From: Bacteroidia bacterium
Lineage (GTDB): Bacteria; Bacteroidota; Bacteroidia; Flavobacteriales; Flavobacteriaceae
Length of the DNA stretch: 64,000 nucleotides
Direction of reading: 5' to 3'
Assembly: GCA_030428865.1 (NCBI GenBank)
Contig: JAUIEK010000002.1
Span: 1-64,000 of the forward strand
Shown: in pieces, positions 33,814-42,851 of the stretch
Layout: each line of letters starts with the position of its first letter
Numbering within the stretch: position 1 is the first letter of the stretch
The notes under the pieces: generated by a model
What the model saw: only the letters and a program-made list of their open reading frames with translations
Databases searched by the model: none
Told to the model about the DNA's origin: nothing
Made by a program: the position numbers and the translations under genes

Positions 33814-35970
33814 TTATAAGCTATCTAATTGATTTGATTTTTTATCATCACTAATCGTCCAAAAAAATCCGACAAAGAAAAACTGATCAGCATTAGGTAC
33901 AATTGCTTGTCTTTCAAAAACTCCATTCATGTTTGGTTGATTTGCATAATTATATCCAAAAACGTTTTTAGTTCCTAAAACATTGTTGATGGAAAAATAT
34001 AAAATCTTCTGCTGACTAATTAAATACGCCCAGTTAAAACTAATTGAATTATAGCTTTTTGTTTGCTGATTTAAAAACCCAGCTTGATTAGGATCAGTAT
34101 AACTTCTGCCAGAAGCAAAACTATAACTAAATCCTAACTGACTTTTCCATTTTTCTACCCAATGTTTAGTGACAAGTGAAAAATTATGTTTTGAAGCAAA
34201 ATTGGGTGTAGCCGCTGTAGGATAATTTCTAAAATCTCTTTCGGTATCTAGAAAAGAATAAGAAATCCAATAATCAATATTTTTTATGTTTTTATTATCT
34301 CTCCAAAAAAGATCTACACCTTTTGCAGAACCAAATCCATTGTTGTTATAATTACTATAAATAGTAGCTTGATCTGTATCAAACTTAATAAGATTGTTGT
34401 AATCTTTATAGTAGGCTTCAATTCGTAATATTTGTTTGTTTTTTACATACTGATAGTTGGCAATCCAATGCGTTGCATTTTCAGCTTTTAAACCGTTATC
34501 AAATTTTACATAATTAGTCAACGGATTTTGGTAAAACTGACCATAAGCAATAGAAAATTGTGAATTATCTCCAGATTTATAAGCGATAGAAGCTCTTGGA
34601 GAAACAGTTGTTTGGTTTAGTAATTCAGAATGTTCCATTCGTACGCCTAATTTAGTAGCTAACTTTTTTGAGAAAAATATATCTGCTTCGGTAAAGACTC
34701 CAGAAATACTATTTTGAAATCTAAGAGAAGAGCTTCCATTGGTTGTACTAATAAATTCCTCATTAAAATCAGTTAAAAAATATTCAGCTCCAAAAAATAA
34801 TTTAAAACGATTGGAAAAACGTTTCTTTAATTTCATTTTTATATGTGCTGCACTTTCAGCGTTTTTTACTAAATCATCTCCAAGGTTAATATGATTATTA
34901 TCATTAGAGATAGAAAACCCCGAGCTTAATGTCCAATTATTTTTTAGAAAACCATTATAAGAACCATTGAAGTATAAATTTCTATTTTGAAGCCCAAATC
35001 GGAATCCATTTTCAAAGTTTATATCTTGTTGAATCAGATTAAAATCAGTGTAGGAAAAAGCTCCATAAAGTTTTATGAGTCCGTCTTCTTTTAATTTATG
35101 ACGATACACCATTTCTCCGCTAGCAGCCTGTATGGGTTTATTCCATGTATTTCTGTCTGGAAAAACTTCCAAATACGGAGCTAAATTGATGTAAGAAGTA
35201 TTAATACTAAAAGATCCTTTGTCCCATTTTTGGGTGTTTCCAACTCCAACTCCAACTGTCATTAAAGCTACATCTGTTTTTTCTTGTATAGGTTCATCAA
35301 TAGTACTTAAAGACAAAACACTAGATAAAGCCTGTCCATATTCAGCAGAGTAACCACCTGTTGAAAATGAAATTCCTTTAAACAAAAAAGGGGAAAATCG
35401 TCCTCTTGTAGGAATGTTATTTGCTGTTGGAGTAAACGGTGTAAATACACGCATGCCATCAATAAAGATTTGTGTTTCTTCGGCAGCACCACCTCTTACA
35501 AACAATCTACCATCTTCTGCTACTGTAGCTGTTCCAGGTAAAGTTTGTAATGCGCCAACAAAATCTCCTAAAGCACTAGCAGTAGTAACTACATCTAGTG
35601 GTTTTAAAGCAGTTACTTTGGCGTTATCACCTGCTTCAAAAGTGCCTGCATTAATAATTACAGCATCTAAGGTATTTACATCTTCTTTTAGTTTAATCTT
35701 GATGTCTTTAAAAGTAGAAATGTTTCCAGTAATTCTTTTTTCTTCAAAGGAAATAAATGAAATGACAAGTGTTTGAATTCCTTTTTCAGATGATTGAAAA
35801 GAAAAGACCCCTTTTTCATCGGTAGAACTTCCATCATAAGTTCCGTCTAAATATACATTTGCTCCAAAGATAGGATTGCCTTTTGAGTCTGTAACAATTC
35901 CATTTATTTGCTGTTGAGCTATTATCTGGAAGGAAAAAAAGATAATAATTAAAAAAAATAGATTTTTCAT
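33814..35970 (-). CDS. TonB-dependent receptor with carboxypeptidase-like N-terminal domain
   Basis: 718 residues. Order: signal peptide with Q start (IIAQQQ); CarboxypepD_reg-like domain (about 20-105, GIVTDSKGNPIFGANVYLDG); plug (about 115-225, LQTLPGTATVAEDGRLFVRGG, IFIDGMRVFTP); outer-membrane beta-barrel. The substrate is unknown. It is unlike the receptor at 9.4 kb in the plug sequence. As the first gene of a three-gene run it may export or take up something together with the DUF2141 and TPR-like proteins. Confidence 0.85.
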   Translation of the reverse strand: MKNLFFLIIIFFSFQIIAQQQINGIVTDSKGNPIFGANVYLDGTYDGSSTDEKGVFSFQSSEKGIQTLVISFISFEEKRITGNISTFKDIKIKLKEDVNTLDAVIINAGTFEAGDNAKVTALKPLDVVTTASALGDFVGALQTLPGTATVAEDGRLFVRGGAAEETQIFIDGMRVFTPFTPTANNIPTRGRFSPFLFKGISFSTGGYSAEYGQALSSVLSLSTIDEPIQEKTDVALMTVGVGVGNTQKWDKGSFSINTSYINLAPYLEVFPDRNTWNKPIQAASGEMVYRHKLKEDGLIKLYGAFSYTDFNLIQQDINFENGFRFGLQNRNLYFNGSYNGFLKNNWTLSSGFSISNDNNHINLGDDLVKNAESAAHIKMKLKKRFSNRFKLFFGAEYFLTDFNEEFISTTNGSSSLRFQNSISGVFTEADIFFSKKLATKLGVRMEHSELLNQTTVSPRASIAYKSGDNSQFSIAYGQFYQNPLTNYVKFDNGLKAENATHWIANYQYVKNKQILRIEAYYKDYNNLIKFDTDQATIYSNYNNNGFGSAKGVDLFWRDNKNIKNIDYWISYSFLDTERDFRNYPTAATPNFASKHNFSLVTKHWVEKWKSQLGFSYSFASGRSYTDPNQAGFLNQQTKSYNSISFNWAYLISQQKILYFSINNVLGTKNVFGYNYANQPNMNGVFERQAIVPNADQFFFVGFFWTISDDKKSNQLDSL

Positions 35971-36140
35971 TTAGTCACTTTTTGTTTTATTGACAGAGCA
36001 AAAGTGTAACAAAGAAAAGAATTACAATAAGAACACTAGCTCAGTTGTAGAAAATTGGTGATGAATCGTTTTAGCTTAAAAAATAAGATATGGTTATTCT
36101 AGATTTTCTATATTTAGAAAAATTTTTTAAAACACATATT

Positions 36141-36350
36141 ATGAGAAAATTAGGATCTTTAATGTTCTTTCTAGGCATTTTTGCAATCATTTTAAACTTT
36201 GTGGGTAGAGTGCCTAGGTTGTTAATGTGGATTTATACATGGGGAGAAACAGTAGCATGGGTTATTAAAATTGCATTTATTGTTGTTGGTGCAGTACTGT
36301 ATTTTATGGGATCTTCTGGAGAGTCAGAAGAGGCAAGTTCAGAGGGTTAG
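36141..36350 (+). CDS. small membrane protein
   Basis: 69 residues from the ATG at 36141 (MRKLGSLMFFLG). Two hydrophobic helices (about 5-22 and 36-55) are separated by a short loop with RVPRLLMWIYTWGE; the tail is acidic (GESEEASSEG). I do not recognise a family. The frame goes on 17 codons upstream to another ATG, but that extension is not hydrophobic or signal-like, so the shorter form is preferred. It converges on dnaK, with a strong terminator between them. Confidence 0.65.
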   Translation: MRKLGSLMFFLGIFAIILNFVGRVPRLLMWIYTWGETVAWVIKIAFIVVGAVLYFMGSSGESEEASSEG

Positions 36351-36382
36351 AAAATTTTAGCAATAATAAAAGGAAATAAAAA

Positions 36383-36409
36383 AGCTCGAGCATTGCTCGA
36401 GCTTTTTTT
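36383..36409. terminator. bidirectional rho-independent terminator
   Basis: A perfect 9-bp stem (AGCTCGAGC / GCTCGAGCT, loop ATT) is flanked by an A-run and a T-run, so it can end both the small membrane-protein transcript and the dnaK transcript. Confidence 0.9.
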
Positions 36410-36426
36410 AGGAACTAATCAAGTAA

Positions 36427-38331
36427 TTATTTTACTTCTTCAAAGTCTACATCTTCAACGTTGTCTCCTTCATTTTTACTATCATTGACTGGCTGCTCTT
36501 GTTGTGCATTTCCACCAGCTTGTGACTCTTGTTGTGCTTTGTACATTTCTTCAGAAGCGGCTTTCCACGCTTCATTAATCTTGTCCATTGCAGCATCAAT
36601 TTGATCAAGATCTTTTGATTCGTGAGCTTTTTTCAATTCTTCTAAAGCACTCTCAATAGGCTCTTTTTTATCAGCAGATAATTTATCTCCAAATTCTTTT
36701 AATTGCTTTTCTGTTTGGAAAATCATTGCATCAGCACTGTTTATTTTTTCAACAGATTCTTTTGCTTTCTTATCTGCTTCAGCATTTGCTTCGGCATCAG
36801 CTTTCATTTTTTCAATTTCTTCTTCAGATAATCCAGATGAAGCTTCAATTCGAATGTTTTGAGATTTACCTGACGCTTTATCTGCAGCAGAAACATTAAT
36901 AATACCATTTGCATCAATATCAAACGTAACCTCAATTTGAGGAACACCTCTTGGTGCAGGCGGAATTCCATCTAAATGGAAACGTCCTATTGTTTTATTA
37001 TCTGCAGCCATAGCTCTTTCTCCTTGCAGTACATGGATTTCAACAGAAGGTTGATTGTCTGCAGCTGTAGAGAAAACTTGTGATTTTTTAGTAGGAATAG
37101 TAGTGTTTGCCTCTATAAGCTTAGTAAACACATTTCCCATTGTTTCAATACCTAATGATAAAGGTGTAACGTCTAATAAAAGTACATCTTTTACATCTCC
37201 CGTTAATACTCCTCCTTGAATAGCAGCACCAAGAGCAACTACTTCATCAGGATTTACTCCTTTACTAGGAGATTTACCAAAGAATTTTTGAACTGCTTCT
37301 TGTACAGCAGGAATTCTAGTTGATCCTCCAACTAAAATAATTTCATCAATATCAGAAGTTGTTAAATCAGCATTTTTTAAAGCCGTTTCACAAGGAGCAA
37401 TTGTTCTTTTTACTAAATCATCAATTAATTGCTCAAATTTAGCCTTACTTAGTGTTCTTACTAAGTGTTTTGGTCCGCTAGAAGTAGCTGTTATATAAGG
37501 TAGGTTTATTTCGGTAGATGCAGAGCTAGATAATTCAATCTTAGCCTTTTCAGCAGCCTCTTTTAAACGTTGTAAAGCCATTGGATCTTTTCTTAAATCC
37601 ATGTTTTCTTCTGCTTTAAACTCGTCGGCTAACCAATTAATGATTTTTTCATCTACATCGTCACCACCTAAATGTGTATCTCCATCGGTAGCTAATACCT
37701 CAAAAACACCATCACCTAATTCTAAAATAGATACATCGTGCGTACCACCACCAAAGTCAAAAACTACAATTTTTTTATCTTGTGAGGCTTTGTCTAAACC
37801 ATAAGCTAAAGCAGCTGCAGTAGGCTCATTAATAATTCTGCTAACTTTTAAACCCGCAATTTCACCAGCTTCTTTTGTAGCTTGTCTTTGCGCATCATTA
37901 AAGTAAGCTGGTACAGTAACAACAGCTTCGCTAACAGATTGACCTAAATAATCTTCTGCAGTTTTCTTCATTTTTTGCAATATCATCGCAGAGATTTCTT
38001 GAGGTGTGTACAAACGTCCGTCAATATCTACACGAGGTGTGTCATTATCTCCCTTTACCACATTGTAAGGTACTCTTTCAGCTTCTTTTTTAGATTCAGA
38101 AAATTTATTTCCCATAAATCGCTTAATCGAGTAGATTGTGTTCTTTGGGTTTGTCACTGCCTGACGTTTTGCAGGATCGCCAACCTTACGCTCACCACCT
38201 TCAACAAACGCAACGATAGATGGAGTAGTTCTTTTTCCTTCAGCATTAGGAATTACTACTGGCTCGTTTCCTTCCATTACAGAAACACACGAGTTAGTTG
38301 TTCCTAAGTCTATTCCTATAATTTTACTCAT
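36427..38331 (-). CDS. dnaK: chaperone protein DnaK (Hsp70)
   Basis: 634 residues. The ATPase signatures [34 protein letters not shown] and [14 protein letters not shown] are present; the substrate-binding domain starts after [18 protein letters not shown]; the C-terminus is acidic and ends DVDFEEVK. It folds proteins in the cytoplasm with DnaJ and GrpE, whose genes are not next to it here. It is a single gene with its own terminator. Confidence 0.97.
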   Translation of the reverse strand: MSKIIGIDLGTTNSCVSVMEGNEPVVIPNAEGKRTTPSIVAFVEGGERKVGDPAKRQAVTNPKNTIYSIKRFMGNKFSESKKEAERVPYNVVKGDNDTPRVDIDGRLYTPQEISAMILQKMKKTAEDYLGQSVSEAVVTVPAYFNDAQRQATKEAGEIAGLKVSRIINEPTAAALAYGLDKASQDKKIVVFDFGGGTHDVSILELGDGVFEVLATDGDTHLGGDDVDEKIINWLADEFKAEENMDLRKDPMALQRLKEAAEKAKIELSSSASTEINLPYITATSSGPKHLVRTLSKAKFEQLIDDLVKRTIAPCETALKNADLTTSDIDEIILVGGSTRIPAVQEAVQKFFGKSPSKGVNPDEVVALGAAIQGGVLTGDVKDVLLLDVTPLSLGIETMGNVFTKLIEANTTIPTKKSQVFSTAADNQPSVEIHVLQGERAMAADNKTIGRFHLDGIPPAPRGVPQIEVTFDIDANGIINVSAADKASGKSQNIRIEASSGLSEEEIEKMKADAEANAEADKKAKESVEKINSADAMIFQTEKQLKEFGDKLSADKKEPIESALEELKKAHESKDLDQIDAAMDKINEAWKAASEEMYKAQQESQAGGNAQQEQPVNDSKNEGDNVEDVDFEEVK

Positions 38332-38378
38332 AACTATTATTATTTTTTAATTCGTAATCTTTAGTTTGAACTCATTTA

Positions 38379-38394
38379 GACAATATATGTGCCA
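38379..38394 (-). promoter_or_regulatory. sigma-54-like -24/-12 element upstream of dnaK
   Basis: On the minus strand the sequence reads TGGCACATATATTGTC. The GG and the -12 dinucleotide are spaced as in the sigma-54 consensus TGGCAC-N5-TTGC, except that the last pair is GT instead of GC. A start near 38368 would give a leader of about 37 nt. No clear TAnnTTTG box is seen on this side. A chance match in AT-rich DNA is possible. Confidence 0.3.
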
Positions 38395-38515
38395 CAAGGA
38401 AAATGGCTTATTGATTATGACAGATAGTGAAATACAGTGATTTTTAAATGACATGTTGGCATATTTTTGTGTTTTTCTTTCTTATAAAGAAATGCTTAAC
38501 TGGTAAAGTTTGTAG

Positions 38516-38523
38516 TATCTTTG
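38516..38523 (+). promoter_or_regulatory. candidate -7 box of the DUF2853-sdaA unit
   Basis: TATCTTTG matches TAnnTTTG and lies 30 bp before the DUF2853 start codon, a normal leader length. No clear TTG box is visible upstream. Confidence 0.5.
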
Positions 38524-38553
38524 GTTTCTTAAGAAATAATTAATTTAGAACTT

Positions 38554-38892
38554 ATGAGTAAGTTTGATGAAAAAGTTGCTTTTTACCAAGAAGCCATGGA
38601 AAAATTAGGGCTTTTTTGTGATTATGCTTTATTAGAAAAGATAACAAAGGGCTTAGGGCCTTCAATATTTAAAAGAGATGCAGAATCAGTTTCAGCTTCT
38701 GATGAGAAGGAATTAGAAACGGTGAAAAACAACTTCTTAATTAAGAAACTATCACTAGAAGATAGTCCTGTTTTAGATAAAGCTATCCAGACAGTGGCAG
38801 AAAAAATGGGTAAAACGAATCGAGTAAAATACAGAGCTATTTTTTACTATTTATTGGTTGAGGAACTAGATCAGGAATCAAAATTTCTATAA
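38554..38892 (+). CDS. DUF2853 family protein
   Basis: 112 residues, small, soluble and mostly helical (FYQEAMEKLGLFCDYALLEKITKGLGPSIF, VAEKMGKTNRVKYRAIFYYLLVEEL). It matches what I know of the DUF2853 family, which has no assigned function. It ends one base before the serine dehydratase start, so both are likely translated from one mRNA. Confidence 0.75.
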   Translation: MSKFDEKVAFYQEAMEKLGLFCDYALLEKITKGLGPSIFKRDAESVSASDEKELETVKNNFLIKKLSLEDSPVLDKAIQTVAEKMGKTNRVKYRAIFYYLLVEELDQESKFL

Positions 38893-38893
38893 A

Positions 38894-40318
38894 GTGTCAC
38901 AGTTTATTAGTGTTTTTGATATGCTCAAGATAGGAATTGGGCCATCAAGTTCTCATACATTAGGTCCTTGGAGAGCAGCTTTAGCATGGATATCAAAGCT
39001 AAAGGAAACACATGTTTTTTTGTTAGTTGATAGAGTGAAAATAGATCTGTATGGCTCTTTATCACTCACAGGAAAAGGGCATGCAACAGATTCCGCTGTG
39101 TATCTTGGTTTGAGTGGAACCGATCCAGAGCGAATACCAACAGAAGCAATAGACATTATTATTAATAATATCAAACAGCACGAAAAACTATCTTTTAACA
39201 ACGAAAAACAAATCTCTTTTTATCAAGAAGATATTCAGTTTAATAGAGAGTTTCTGCCTTTTCATCCAAACGGAATTACTTTTACAGCCTACCATGAAGA
39301 AAAAGTAATTTCTCAAGAAACGTATTATTCTATCGGAGGAGGTTTTATTGTTCAAGAAGATGATAACTTGGCAGATGATATAGAAATTTCTAAGCAAAAT
39401 TTTCCATATCCTGTTAACAAAGCCGTTCAACTTGAAGAATATTGTGAGCGAGACAATCTCTTAATATCAGATGCTGTTTATGCGAATGAATTAGTCTTGA
39501 GATCGGGAGAAGAAATAGATTCTGAATTATTCAGAATATGGCAAACCATGTTAGAGTCCATGTACATAGGTTGTCACACACAAGGAAAATTACCTGGCGG
39601 GCTTAACGTGAAAAGACGTGCTTTTGAAACACATCAAAAGTTGATAAAAGAAGCTATATACAACGATGTAGATGAGTGGATTACAGCTATTAGAAGCACA
39701 GAAGTTAAATTTCGGGAAATTTTAAAATGGGTAAGTTGTTTTGCATTGGCCGTTAATGAGGTTAATGCATCTTTAGGAAGAGTAGTTACAGCGCCAACGA
39801 ACGGAAGTGCAGGAGTAATTCCTGCTGTTTTAATGTATTACATGGTTATTGAAAATCATGAAGCTGATTTTAGTCATATCAAACGATTTTTATTAGTTGC
39901 AGGAGAAATTGGCAGCATTTTTAAAAAAAATGCGACAATTTCGGCGGCGATGGGAGGTTGTCAGGCAGAGATTGGTGTTTCTTCGGCAATGGCAGCCGCG
40001 GCTTTGACTGAATTGTTAGGAGGAAGTGTATCGCAGTGTTTAGTAGCTGCAGAAATAGCTATGGAACATCATTTGGGGTTAACGTGTGATCCTATTGCAG
40101 GGTTGGTTCAAGTTCCTTGTATTGAAAGGAATTCAATGGGAGCTATTAAAGCAATTCATGCAGCTGAGTTGGCATTAGAAACCAATCCGAAAGAATCATT
40201 AGTGCCATTAGATTCTGTAATTAGCACTATGTGGGAAACAGCGAAAGATATGAACAAGAACTACAAGGAAACTTCTGAAGGAGGATTAGCTGTAACCGTT
40301 CGTTTAGCAGATTGTTAA
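38894..40318 (+). CDS. sdaA: L-serine ammonia-lyase, single-chain iron-sulfur type
   Basis: 474 residues of the [4Fe-4S] serine dehydratase. The beta-domain motif IGPSSSHTLGPW is at the N-terminus; cluster cysteines are expected in GGCQAEIG, TCDPIAG and VPCIERNSMGA. It turns L-serine into pyruvate and ammonia. The start is a GTG one base after the upstream stop; it gives MSQFISVFDMLKIG, which fits homologues, while the next ATG would remove the conserved FISVFD. The gene ends one base before the convergent yaaA stop. Confidence 0.92.
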   Translation: MSQFISVFDMLKIGIGPSSSHTLGPWRAALAWISKLKETHVFLLVDRVKIDLYGSLSLTGKGHATDSAVYLGLSGTDPERIPTEAIDIIINNIKQHEKLSFNNEKQISFYQEDIQFNREFLPFHPNGITFTAYHEEKVISQETYYSIGGGFIVQEDDNLADDIEISKQNFPYPVNKAVQLEEYCERDNLLISDAVYANELVLRSGEEIDSELFRIWQTMLESMYIGCHTQGKLPGGLNVKRRAFETHQKLIKEAIYNDVDEWITAIRSTEVKFREILKWVSCFALAVNEVNASLGRVVTAPTNGSAGVIPAVLMYYMVIENHEADFSHIKRFLLVAGEIGSIFKKNATISAAMGGCQAEIGVSSAMAAAALTELLGGSVSQCLVAAEIAMEHHLGLTCDPIAGLVQVPCIERNSMGAIKAIHAAELALETNPKESLVPLDSVISTMWETAKDMNKNYKETSEGGLAVTVRLADC

Positions 40319-40319
40319 C

Positions 40320-41078
40320 TTATCTAATGAATACAAATTCTTTTTCAGAAGACATTTGCTCATTAAACTCATAGTTATCTACATTAAAGCCTTTTAGTTT
40401 GTTTAAAGTATTAACGTTATTATCTATAATATGGCGAACCATTAATCCACGAGCTTTTTTTGCAAAGGTCATAATGGTTTTATACTCACCGTTTTTTAAA
40501 TCTTTAAAAACAGGAGTAATCATAGGAACTTTTAATGTTTTTATAGGAATCGCTTTAAAATACTCTGCACTTGCTAAGTTAATTACGTATTCAGTATCAG
40601 ATAATTCGTTGTTCAACGATTCTGCAAGCATGTTTCCCCAAAACTGATATAAATTTTCCTTTCTTCCTACTTTTAGCTTTGTCCCCATTTCTAAACGGTA
40701 AGGTCGTATCAAGTCTAAAGGTTTTAGTAAGCCATATAAACCTGATAAAATTCGTAAGTGTTCTTGTAAAAAAGGAAGTTTATCTTTTGAGAGTGAGTTT
40801 GCATCAAGTCCTCTATAAACTTCACCTGTAAAAGCATAGACAGCCTGTTTTGCATTATCTGGAGAGAATGGTGTTTTCCAACCTTGATTTCGATTATAGT
40901 TCAAATCAGCTAAAGCAGGAGAAAGCCCCATTAATTCACCCAACTTTTTTCTTGAAATCGTTTTTAATTTTTTATTCAATTTTTCTGCTTGTTCAAGAAA
41001 AATTGGTTGTGTGTGTAGGCTTGTAGGTGCTTTTTTTTCAAAGTCTAAAGACTTAGCTGGAGAAATAATGATTTTCAT
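40320..41078 (-). CDS. yaaA: peroxide stress protein YaaA family
   Basis: 252 residues beginning MKIIISPAKSLDFEKKAP, then LGELMGLSPALADLNYNR and YRLEMGTKLKVG, all typical of the YaaA/UPF0246 family. In E. coli YaaA lowers damage by peroxide and free iron. No export signal. It is a single gene. Confidence 0.92.
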   Translation of the reverse strand: MKIIISPAKSLDFEKKAPTSLHTQPIFLEQAEKLNKKLKTISRKKLGELMGLSPALADLNYNRNQGWKTPFSPDNAKQAVYAFTGEVYRGLDANSLSKDKLPFLQEHLRILSGLYGLLKPLDLIRPYRLEMGTKLKVGRKENLYQFWGNMLAESLNNELSDTEYVINLASAEYFKAIPIKTLKVPMITPVFKDLKNGEYKTIMTFAKKARGLMVRHIIDNNVNTLNKLKGFNVDNYEFNEQMSSEKEFVFIR

Positions 41079-41148
41079 AGATTCGGTTTTCTTCCGTAAA
41101 AATACGGTTATAATAACTGAATGACAAAATTCAAATTACTACAAAAAA

Positions 41149-42171
41149 CTACGAATTGTTAGAGTACTCAGAATATGTTCGCCATTTTTCAAGGCACTTT
41201 TCCATATCATCAGGAATTGGAGAATCGAACTGTAAAAACTTTCCTGTGGTAGGATGTGTAAACCCTAATGTTTTCGCATGCAAAGCTTGTCTTGGTAGTA
41301 CTTTAAAACAGTTTTCTACAAATTGTTTGTATTTGGTAAATGTAGTTCCTTTTAAAATTTGATTTCCACCATATCGTTCATCATTAAATAACGTATGCCC
41401 AATATGTTTAAAGTGTGCTCGTATTTGGTGTGTCCTCCCAGTTTCTAGTTTACACTCAACTAAAGTTACGTAAGTAAGCCGTTCAATAACTTTAAAATGG
41501 GTAATGGCGGATTTTCCATATTCACCATCGGGAAAAACATCCATTTGTAACCTGTTTTTAAAACTACGCCCAATGTGTCCTTCAATAATTCCAGTATCTT
41601 CTTGTATGTTTCCCCAAACTAGAGCGTAATATTTCCGTTCAGTTGTTCTATCGAAAAACTGTTTGGATAAATGTGCCATAGCAAATTCTGTTTTGGCAAT
41701 TACAAGCAAGCCACTAGTGTCTTTATCAATTCTGTGAACCAAACCAGGTCTTTCGTTACTGTTTGTTGGAAGATTTTCTATATGATGAATTAACCCGTTA
41801 ACGAGTGTGCCTGAATAATTTCCATGACCTGGATGAACAACCATGCCAGCAGATTTGTTAATTACAATCACTTCTTTATCTTCAAAAATAATATCTAGCG
41901 GAATGTCTTCCGCAACCAACAAGTTCTCATGAGGAGGATGAGCCAATACAACTCTAACAACGTCTTTAGGTTTTACTTTATAGTTAGATTTTACAACTTG
42001 ATCATTTACTAAAATATTGCCTGCTTTTGCTGCTTGTTGTATTTTATTTCTAGTTGCGTTTTCAATAAAGTTCATAAGAAATTTATCAACGCGCAAAGGA
42101 ACTTGACCATCACTGGCTGTAAACCGAAAATGTTCGTAAAGCTCTTCGTTTTCTATTAAATCTTCTTGCAT
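41149..42171 (-). CDS. rluD: RluA/RluD-family pseudouridine synthase
   Basis: 340 residues. An N-terminal S4 RNA-binding domain (about 20-75, RVDKFLMNFIENATRNKIQQ) is followed by the catalytic domain with the Asp motif GLVHRIDKDTSGLLVIAK. It isomerises uridines in rRNA; RluD-type activity on 23S rRNA is likely but the exact positions cannot be read. It lies 15 bp downstream of the PASTA protein gene on the same strand. Confidence 0.87.
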   Translation of the reverse strand: MQEDLIENEELYEHFRFTASDGQVPLRVDKFLMNFIENATRNKIQQAAKAGNILVNDQVVKSNYKVKPKDVVRVVLAHPPHENLLVAEDIPLDIIFEDKEVIVINKSAGMVVHPGHGNYSGTLVNGLIHHIENLPTNSNERPGLVHRIDKDTSGLLVIAKTEFAMAHLSKQFFDRTTERKYYALVWGNIQEDTGIIEGHIGRSFKNRLQMDVFPDGEYGKSAITHFKVIERLTYVTLVECKLETGRTHQIRAHFKHIGHTLFNDERYGGNQILKGTTFTKYKQFVENCFKVLPRQALHAKTLGFTHPTTGKFLQFDSPIPDDMEKCLEKWRTYSEYSNNS

Positions 42172-42186
42172 TATAATAGTAAATTA

Positions 42187-42735
42187 CTATCCTCCACTAC
42201 CAAGAACCAAATCAATTACAGAATTTTTAGGAAGTTTGGCTCCAGGCTTAATTTCGTTTCCTTTGTATTTTAAACCCCTAACAACATCTTTTCCAATATC
42301 TGGGATATAAGAAAAATTTCCAATTTTAAATCCAACAGATCGAAGCTGTGTTAAAGCTTGTCTTTTTGTTTTTCCGTTTAAGTCAGGTACTGTAACATCT
42401 CTATATTTAGAAGGATTTAACGTTAAATAAATCTTGCGTTTTTCCTTTACAAAATCACCAGCTTCTGGTGTTTGTTCTATCACAGATTTTTTAGGATATG
42501 TAGGATTATAATATGCAGAGTCAATAACAATGTAGGAAAGGTCTAATTCTTTGAGTTTGACCTCGGTTTCTTCAATAGATAACTTATGAAGATCTGGAAC
42601 TTGAATTTTCTGATCGTGATTGGTTGTATAGCCTAGCCACCATTGCATGCTAAATACAAAAATGAACAAACCAACAACAGCAATAGCAATTTGAATAAGA
42701 AATTTACGACTTTTAATAAACTGAAACCAACTCAT
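42187..42735 (-). CDS. PASTA-domain membrane protein
   Basis: 182 residues. One transmembrane segment (about 11-31) near the N-terminus is followed by PASTA repeats outside the membrane (IQVPDLHKLSIEETEVKLKE, later VTVPDLNGKTKRQALTQL, and a last one ending GAKLPKNSVIDLVLGSGG). PASTA domains bind muropeptides and occur in kinases and penicillin-binding proteins, but no catalytic domain is present here. It is divergent from ddl, another cell-wall gene, across a 116-bp spacer. Confidence 0.87.
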   Translation of the reverse strand: MSWFQFIKSRKFLIQIAIAVVGLFIFVFSMQWWLGYTTNHDQKIQVPDLHKLSIEETEVKLKELDLSYIVIDSAYYNPTYPKKSVIEQTPEAGDFVKEKRKIYLTLNPSKYRDVTVPDLNGKTKRQALTQLRSVGFKIGNFSYIPDIGKDVVRGLKYKGNEIKPGAKLPKNSVIDLVLGSGG

Positions 42736-42827
42736 AATTTTTTACCTGTATGAATAGAGCAAATGTACATAAAATTCAATGGAACATTATTTAATTATTC
42801 GTAACTACAAAACAATGAATTTTTAGC

Positions 42828-42835
42828 TAAGTTTG
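42828..42835 (+). promoter_or_regulatory. candidate -7 box of ddl
   Basis: TAAGTTTG matches TAnnTTTG and lies 16 bp before the ddl start, giving a leader of about 10 nt. No clear TTG box upstream. Confidence 0.45.
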
Positions 42836-42851
42836 TGTGTTAACTTAATCA

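Noticed and set aside
36090-36140. Upstream start for the small membrane protein
   Set aside because: The 17 extra residues do not look like a signal or helix and lie in the promoter region; the ATG at 36141 gives a normal membrane protein.
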